A program made the translations under genes and the position numbers. 27,498 nt of DNA from assembly GCA_964468755.1 (NCBI GenBank), contig CAYXWH010000017.1:1-27498 (forward strand), given 5' to 3'. Numbering within the stretch: position 1 is the stretch's first letter; the number at the start of each line of letters is the position of its first letter. Positions 22,766 to 27,498 of the stretch are shown here, piece after piece. The notes under the pieces are model-generated. The model was not told where the DNA came from. It searched no databases and was given only the letters and a program-made list of their open reading frames with translations. Source of the DNA: CAYXWH01 sp964468755 (GTDB taxonomy: Bacteria; Chloroflexota; Dehalococcoidia; Dehalococcoidales; RBG-16-60-22).

Positions 22766-24463
22766 TTGAGTCATTATCGCTGGAATGTGCTGCCGCCGGT
22801 TCCCGAGAACCACGCGCTTAACCATTCCGGCTTTTCCCCGCTGGTCAGACAGTTACTCCACAATCGCGGTATCACTGACTCTACACGGATACAATCGTTC
22901 CTCACCACTGATTCAAGCCAGCTCAATGACCCATTCCTTCTGCCGGATATGCACCAGTCGATTGCCCGGATTCACCGCGCCCTGCTCTCCGGGGAGAGCA
23001 TCGCTGTCTACGGTGACTACGATGTTGACGGCATCACCGCCACCGCCATACTCGTCCGCGGGTTGAGCGCACTCGATGGGAGGGCCACTCCCTACATCCC
23101 GCACCGTCTTGCCGAGGGGTATGGGTTGACCACCACCGCCCTCGAGAAGTTACACAGCCAGGGAATCAGTCTGGTTATCACCGTGGATTGCGGTATCACC
23201 AGCCTGGCCGAGGTTAAACGGGCACGGAAATCAGGACTCGATATTATTATCACCGACCATCACGCCCCCCTCCCGGAAATGCCGCCGGCCGTTGCCGTTG
23301 TCAACCCGAAGCTCCCGGAATCAGTCTACCCCTTTTCCGAACTGACTGGCGCCGGTCTGGCCTTCAAGCTCCTGCAGGCTCTCTTCATAAGCCTGGGCAA
23401 AGAGACCCTGGTCGACCAATTTTTCGACCTGGCAGCCCTGGGTACCATTGCCGATGTGGCGCCGCTGGTGGCGGAAAACCGCTTCCTGGTCAAAGAGGGA
23501 CTGGAAGCCATCAATACCAGGCCGCGTCTTGGCATTGAGACCATCGCCACTCAGTGCGGGCTTAGCCCGGGCAACCTCACCGCTGAAAACGTTTCCTGGG
23601 TCATCGCTCCCCGCCTCAATGCCGCCGGCAGACTGGCCCACGCTCTTACCAGCTACAATTTGCTGATAGCTGACTCTCCACAGACAGCACGTGAGCTGGC
23701 AAGCTGGCTTGATAACAAGAATTCGGAACGGCAAAAACTCACCGCCACCGACCTGTCCCGAGCCAGAACGCAGGTCTTGGCCCGGGGTAATACTCCGCTG
23801 CTTCTGGCCAGCGACCGGGAGTACCACCTGGGCATAGCCGGACTGGTCGCCGGCCGATTGTCAGAGGAGTTCTACCGCCCGGCAGTGGTCGTCAGGACCG
23901 GGGAAAAGGTGAGCAGCGGCAGCTGCCGCAGTATCCCTGAATTCAATATCATCGCCGCCCTGACCCAGGCCAACCGGCTGCTGTCCCGCTTCGGCGGGCA
24001 TTCGCAGGCAGCCGGATTCACCCTGCCCACCAGGAACCTGCCCCGCCTTGACGAGCACCTGTCAACTCTTGCCGCCGAACAACTGGAAGGCATTGACCTG
24101 CGCCCCAGCCTGGATATTGATGCCCTCGTCTCCCTGCCGGAGCTCGGTGGTGACACCTTCCCGGCAATACAACAGCTTGCCCCCTTCGGCCGGGGCAATC
24201 CCCTGCCTACCTTTCTCAGTCGCGGGGTGGAGGTCGTCGACTGCCGCACCATGGGGAATGGCAGCGAGCACATCCGGTTGAAACTCAGGCAGAACGGCAC
24301 GGTATGGGACTGTGTTGGCTTCAGATTGGGGTGCTATCTGGCTGAAGTCTCTCCCCGACTTGACATCGTCTATAATCTGGAAATAGACTGCTGGGGTGGC
24401 ATCGAGAAGCTGCGGCTCAACCTGCTTGACTTTGCCCCGGCAGGTCAAAGTGGAGCAGGATAA
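22766..24463 (+). CDS. recJ: Single-stranded-DNA-specific exonuclease RecJ
   Basis: This is a 5'-to-3' exonuclease of recombination and mismatch or base-excision repair. The DHH-domain motifs are YGDYDVDGITAT (D84, D86, D88), ITVDCG (D141), and TDHH (164-166) with a GTIADVAPL region after. The DHHA1 part has SGSCRSIPEFNI and FGGHSQAAGF, followed by an OB fold around EHIRLKLRQNG. The 565-residue length fits. The start is TTG at 22766, backed by GAGGA about six bases upstream that lies inside the fabF 3' end. fabF stops two bases before, so translation is probably coupled. Confidence 0.94.
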   Translation: MSHYRWNVLPPVPENHALNHSGFSPLVRQLLHNRGITDSTRIQSFLTTDSSQLNDPFLLPDMHQSIARIHRALLSGESIAVYGDYDVDGITATAILVRGLSALDGRATPYIPHRLAEGYGLTTTALEKLHSQGISLVITVDCGITSLAEVKRARKSGLDIIITDHHAPLPEMPPAVAVVNPKLPESVYPFSELTGAGLAFKLLQALFISLGKETLVDQFFDLAALGTIADVAPLVAENRFLVKEGLEAINTRPRLGIETIATQCGLSPGNLTAENVSWVIAPRLNAAGRLAHALTSYNLLIADSPQTARELASWLDNKNSERQKLTATDLSRARTQVLARGNTPLLLASDREYHLGIAGLVAGRLSEEFYRPAVVVRTGEKVSSGSCRSIPEFNIIAALTQANRLLSRFGGHSQAAGFTLPTRNLPRLDEHLSTLAAEQLEGIDLRPSLDIDALVSLPELGGDTFPAIQQLAPFGRGNPLPTFLSRGVEVVDCRTMGNGSEHIRLKLRQNGTVWDCVGFRLGCYLAEVSPRLDIVYNLEIDCWGGIEKLRLNLLDFAPAGQSGAG

Positions 24464-24491
24464 ATAATCAGCTTCAGAAAGGTAACCGGAT

Positions 24492-25121
24492 ATGGATAGC
24501 CAGGCGCTTTACATTGCTATTGCCATAATCGCCGCCTATTTAATCGGCTCTTTCCCGCCGGCATACGTGGCTGGCCGACTGCTCAAACGGGTTGACATTC
24601 GCCAGGTGGGTAGCCGCAATATGGGCGCCATGAACGTCTTCTACACGATGGGGTTTCCGGCGGGTATCACTGTCCTGGCGATAGATATCGGCAAGGGAGC
24701 GGCTGCCGTCGCCCTGGCACGCTGGCTGGGGGTACCGCCGGTGGTCGAGTTGCTGGCTGGAGCCGCCGCCGTCGCCGGTCATAGCTTCCCGGTCTTCCTC
24801 AAGTTCCGCGGGGGCAAGGGCGGCGCTACCTGTATCGGCATTCTGATTTTTCTCATGCCCTGGGGCATTCCGTTCTACCTCGCCATCTTCGGGCTGGGCT
24901 TATTGCTGCTGCATTTCCCCACCCTCAGCTACAGCATTGCCTTTCTCAGCTTCCCCTTTGTTGCCTGGCTGTGGTATCACTCGGCGATGTTCATTATTTT
25001 CTCGGTCGTGGTACTGCTTTTACCTGGAATCAGATATATCCCGCGGATTAAAGAGATGCGAGCCAAGGGAGGCAGCTGGCGCCATGTCCTCCTGCGTAGA
25101 AATATGAAGGACAGGCTGTAG
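24492..25121 (+). CDS. plsY: Acyl-phosphate:glycerol-3-phosphate acyltransferase
   Basis: This membrane acyltransferase transfers acyl from acyl-phosphate to glycerol-3-phosphate to give lysophosphatidic acid. The 209-residue length is usual. The three conserved loops are visible: GSRNMGAMNVFYTMG (the S-x-x-x-x-N-type loop), the DIGKGAAAV region, and GHSFPVFLKFRGGKGGAT. About five to six hydrophobic helices surround them. The ATG at 24492 has AAAGG about ten bases upstream. It follows recJ by 28 bases and is likely in its transcript. With fabF it links fatty-acid elongation to phospholipid synthesis. The gene for the acyl-phosphate maker PlsX is not here. Confidence 0.94.
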   Translation: MDSQALYIAIAIIAAYLIGSFPPAYVAGRLLKRVDIRQVGSRNMGAMNVFYTMGFPAGITVLAIDIGKGAAAVALARWLGVPPVVELLAGAAAVAGHSFPVFLKFRGGKGGATCIGILIFLMPWGIPFYLAIFGLGLLLLHFPTLSYSIAFLSFPFVAWLWYHSAMFIIFSVVVLLLPGIRYIPRIKEMRAKGGSWRHVLLRRNMKDRL

Positions 25122-25212
25122 GTAAAGGCTTCATCAACCCTCCAGCCAAATGAATTGTCTGCCCGGTCTGCTGCACGGCTTAACCGGCTGCCCATACCGG
25201 CGGTAATGGTTA

Positions 25213-26406
25213 ATGACAGATAACCAGCGGTCGAACTATCGATGGTACATACTTGCCCTGGCAGCATTAACCCATTTATTTGTCGTCGGCATCCAGACCA
25301 TGTGCATGCCGGTGCTGTTCAGCGAGATAGCCGCTGACCTGGGGCTAAGCCTGGTCCAGCTTGGCACGATATGGGGCATGATTGCTCTGTCCGGTGCGCT
25401 TACCGGGTTGCTTGGCGGGTTGATAAGCGACCGCTACGGGACGAAACGCACGCTCGGGGTATCCTGCCTGCTGGCCGGGTTGACCGGGGCTCTGCGCGGG
25501 TTATCCGACAGTTTCATTGGACTATCCGCTACCGTGTTTGTCTTTGGCTTCGTGCTGATGGCTATCTCTCTGAATGCGCACAAGACCGCCAGCGTATGGT
25601 TTCGCGGACAGCAGGTGGTCATCGCCAATGGTATCATTTCCACCGGCATCGCCCTGGGATTTGTCGTTGGGGCAATGATCAGCGACACCATCATGTCGCC
25701 TCTGCTTGGCGGCTGGCAAAACGTCTTCTTCCTCTATGGTGCCATTTCCATGGTATTTGGCCTCCTGTGGTTTGCGACCAAACGAGCACCGGTACAGGAT
25801 GGAGCCACGTCTACCACAGGCACCGTTCTACTGCGCCAGGCGTTAACACGGGCGGTTCAGCTTAAGAACGTCTGGCTGCTGGCTGCCAGTCAGCTCTGCT
25901 ACATCGGATGTATTCACGGCTTGACCGGTTACCTGCCCCTCTATCTCCGGGGTATCGACTGGACGGCAGCCAGCGCCGACGGCACGCTGGCGGCGCTTAA
26001 CCTGGCCGGCATGCTGGCAGCCATCCCGTTAACGCTGGTAGCGGCCAGATCCGGCTCAAGAAAAACAATCCTGACCGCTTCCCTGTTAGTAACCCTGATT
26101 AGTGCCGGCCTACTCTCGATAGTCGACGGCACCGTTATCTGGCTCTTGGCGATATTAATCGGACTGTTCCGTGACGGGTATATTGCCATTCTGGTAACCA
26201 TGACCACGGAACTAAAGGGGATCGGGGCAATCTATGCGGGGACTGCGGTAGGGCTGGTCTTTTCCTTCGCCGACATCGGCGGGGTCATCTCTTCCCCGCT
26301 GGGCAACAGCCTGGCCAGTATTGACCCCGGATTACCCTTTGCGTTCTGGGCAGCCCTGACCGTTGTGGCACTGGTACTCCTTCGTTTCGTAAAGGAAGTA
26401 AAATAA
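25213..26406 (+). CDS. Major facilitator superfamily transporter
   Basis: This 397-residue protein has twelve predicted hydrophobic helices. The MFS loop-2 motif is GGLISDRYGTKRTLG, and an equivalent loop (VAARSGSRKTIL) is seen in the second half. The overall style (short N-terminus with RSNYRWYILALAALTH, then ISTGIALGFVVGAMI in the first half) resembles NarK/CynX-like or organic-anion uptake MFS proteins, but the substrate cannot be named. The ATG at 25213 is near a weak TGGTT region and lacks a clear Shine-Dalgarno. A gap of 91 bases after plsY makes a separate promoter possible. Confidence 0.82.
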   Translation: MTDNQRSNYRWYILALAALTHLFVVGIQTMCMPVLFSEIAADLGLSLVQLGTIWGMIALSGALTGLLGGLISDRYGTKRTLGVSCLLAGLTGALRGLSDSFIGLSATVFVFGFVLMAISLNAHKTASVWFRGQQVVIANGIISTGIALGFVVGAMISDTIMSPLLGGWQNVFFLYGAISMVFGLLWFATKRAPVQDGATSTTGTVLLRQALTRAVQLKNVWLLAASQLCYIGCIHGLTGYLPLYLRGIDWTAASADGTLAALNLAGMLAAIPLTLVAARSGSRKTILTASLLVTLISAGLLSIVDGTVIWLLAILIGLFRDGYIAILVTMTTELKGIGAIYAGTAVGLVFSFADIGGVISSPLGNSLASIDPGLPFAFWAALTVVALVLLRFVKEVK

Positions 26407-26470
26407 AACAACGGTGAATCCGGGTTGCTTCTTGCTTGAAACCGAGACCGCTGTTCCCTGCTAAATAACA

Positions 26471-26490
26471 GGGGAGCAGTTATGCTCCCC
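26471..26490. terminator. Hairpin between convergent genes, candidate terminator
   Basis: GGGGAGC (26471-26477) and GCTCCCC (26484-26490) form a perfect 7-bp GC-rich stem with a six-base loop, between the ends of the MFS gene and the helicase gene. The T-run is weak on both strands, so intrinsic termination is plausible but not certain. The rest of the gap 26407-26642 shows nothing recognisable. Confidence 0.5.
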
Positions 26491-26642
26491 CAATTACTAC
26501 TATAAACGGTCCCGTTGATTATTTCAGGATATTTCTATATTTCGATTAACAACTCAGACGCTAGTAGTGTTCGCTATTGAACCAAAACATAAAATTACCA
26601 ACAAATTTTCACAGAATTAGTAATTCTCTTAACGGCTACCAG

Positions 26643-27498
26643 TTATTTCATTCCGCACTTTGCGCGGTATCTGGATTGATGCCTTGGTCTTTCACCTGTG
26701 TCTTCCGGTGCGGTACTGTTGTAATCAAAGTCCTGAAGCGTCAGACGCTCCAGAGAAGTGCCGAGAATATGCTCCAGGGCACGTATCTTATCCTTATCAG
26801 CACTGGTCACAAAGGTTAATGCATCACCGCTTTTATTAACCCGTCCGGTACGGCCGATGCGGTGGATGTAGTCATCCGTACTATCAGGCATATCGTAGTT
26901 AATAACGTGAGAAATGTGCAGAACATCGATACCACGGGCGGCAATGTCGGTCGCTACCAGAATTTTATACGAGCCGTCACGGAAGCCATCAAGTGCGGCC
27001 TGGCGCTGGTACTGGGAAAGATTGCCCTGCAACGACGCCACCCGGTAGCCTGCTTTTACCAGTTGCTGCGCCACTCGTTCGGTACGGTGTTTGGTACGGG
27101 TGAAGACAAGCACTGACTCCGTTTTGGTCTTATGTAGAAGCGCTTTCAGAAGCGCCGTCTTCCGGTTCTGGTTCACCGGGTACAGGGCGTGTGATACCGT
27201 TTTCGCCGGCAAAGTACGGCCGATTTGCGCAGTGACCGGGTTGTTTAGGATTTCATGCGCCATATGGCGAACGTTAGCGGGCATGGTGGCTGAAAAAAGC
27301 AATGTCTGTCGCTTGTGCAGAATACACTTTAAAATATTTCGAATATCCGGCAGGAAGCCCATGTCAAACATGCGGTCAGCCTCGTCGATGACCAGGACTT
27401 CCAACTCCGACAAGCTTATCGTTCCTCTCCACAGGTGGTCAATCAGGCGGCCCGGGCAGGCTACGACGATTTCCGCGCCACTGCGCAGCCCCCGATTT
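26643..27498 (-). CDS. rhlE: RhlE-type DEAD-box RNA helicase, C-terminal part (partial)
   Basis: The frame continues off the right edge of the window, so the N-terminus is missing. The visible part begins with GLRSGAEIVVACPGRLIDH (motif Ib, TPGR-type, here CPGR). VLVIDEADRMFDMGF (motif II, DEAD) and LLFSATMP (motif III, SAT) follow. The second RecA lobe carries VLVFTRTKHRTE (motif IV), VATDIAARGIDV (motif V) and HRIGRTGR (motif VI). Such helicases remodel RNA in ribosome assembly or mRNA decay. MFDMGF-x-PDI is the RhlE style. The tail after motif VI is short, without an RNA-binding domain. The frame has no stop between 27413 and 27498. Confidence 0.9.
   Translation of the reverse strand, partial: NRGLRSGAEIVVACPGRLIDHLWRGTISLSELEVLVIDEADRMFDMGFLPDIRNILKCILHKRQTLLFSATMPANVRHMAHEILNNPVTAQIGRTLPAKTVSHALYPVNQNRKTALLKALLHKTKTESVLVFTRTKHRTERVAQQLVKAGYRVASLQGNLSQYQRQAALDGFRDGSYKILVATDIAARGIDVLHISHVINYDMPDSTDDYIHRIGRTGRVNKSGDALTFVTSADKDKIRALEHILGTSLERLTLQDFDYNSTAPEDTGERPRHQSRYRAKCGMK

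Noticed and set aside
1..27498. CRISPR array, rRNA genes, toxin-antitoxin or known defence systems
   Set aside because: No regularly spaced repeats, rRNA-like sequence or recognisable defence genes were seen on either strand.

Overview
The window looks like a chromosomal contig from an uncultured bacterium. My best guess is a member of the Chloroflexota, probably near Dehalococcoidia. This rests on gene content and signals, not on any search: a Gram-positive-type SOS box (GAAC-N4-GTTC), a stand-alone DUF6504-like protein beside a DnaE2-type polymerase, a QueG-like double-cluster iron-sulfur protein, a DUF5808-like protein, and frequent GTG and TTG starts. The genes for fatty acid elongation (fabF) and acyl-glycerol phosphate synthesis (plsY) show a bacterial ester-lipid membrane. 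A run of exactly 100 N inside pckA shows that this is a scaffolded draft assembly.

Layout. 1-656: tRNA-Gly followed by the decayed remains of a tyrosine recombinase. 657-2380: a two-gene ABC exporter on the minus strand. 2640-6054: a promoter carrying a perfect SOS box, then a small DUF6504-like gene and an error-prone-type DNA polymerase III alpha subunit. 6055-6843: a gene graveyard with a broken cupin gene and a broken IS3-type transposase. 6844-7048: tRNA-Leu and tRNA-Gln. 7169-8209: argC. 8329-11236: pabB-pabA-pabC for p-aminobenzoate (folate), translationally coupled. 11358-13255: an MFS transporter and a VTT-domain membrane protein, convergent. 13306-14510: tRNA-Glu, and about 1.1 kb downstream a degenerate second copy of its 3' end. 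Between the two copies lie a C_GCAxxG_C_C redox-type gene and several strong inverted repeats. 14773-16609: a double UspA protein and two small proteins. 16635-19068: ATP-type PEP carboxykinase (with gap), a GNAT acetyltransferase and a DUF5808-like protein. 19136-21331: the QueG-like protein and the tRNA methylthiotransferase MtaB, convergent. 21504-26406: fabF, recJ, plsY and an MFS transporter on the plus strand. 26643-27498: the C-terminal part of an RhlE-type DEAD-box helicase, cut by the window edge.

Most of the window is housekeeping metabolism and information processing. The notable parts are the SOS-controlled DUF6504-DnaE2 pair, which has no imuA or imuB beside it, and two tRNA-associated scars (tRNA-Gly with an integrase relic, tRNA-Glu with a duplicated 3' end) that point to past site-specific integration.
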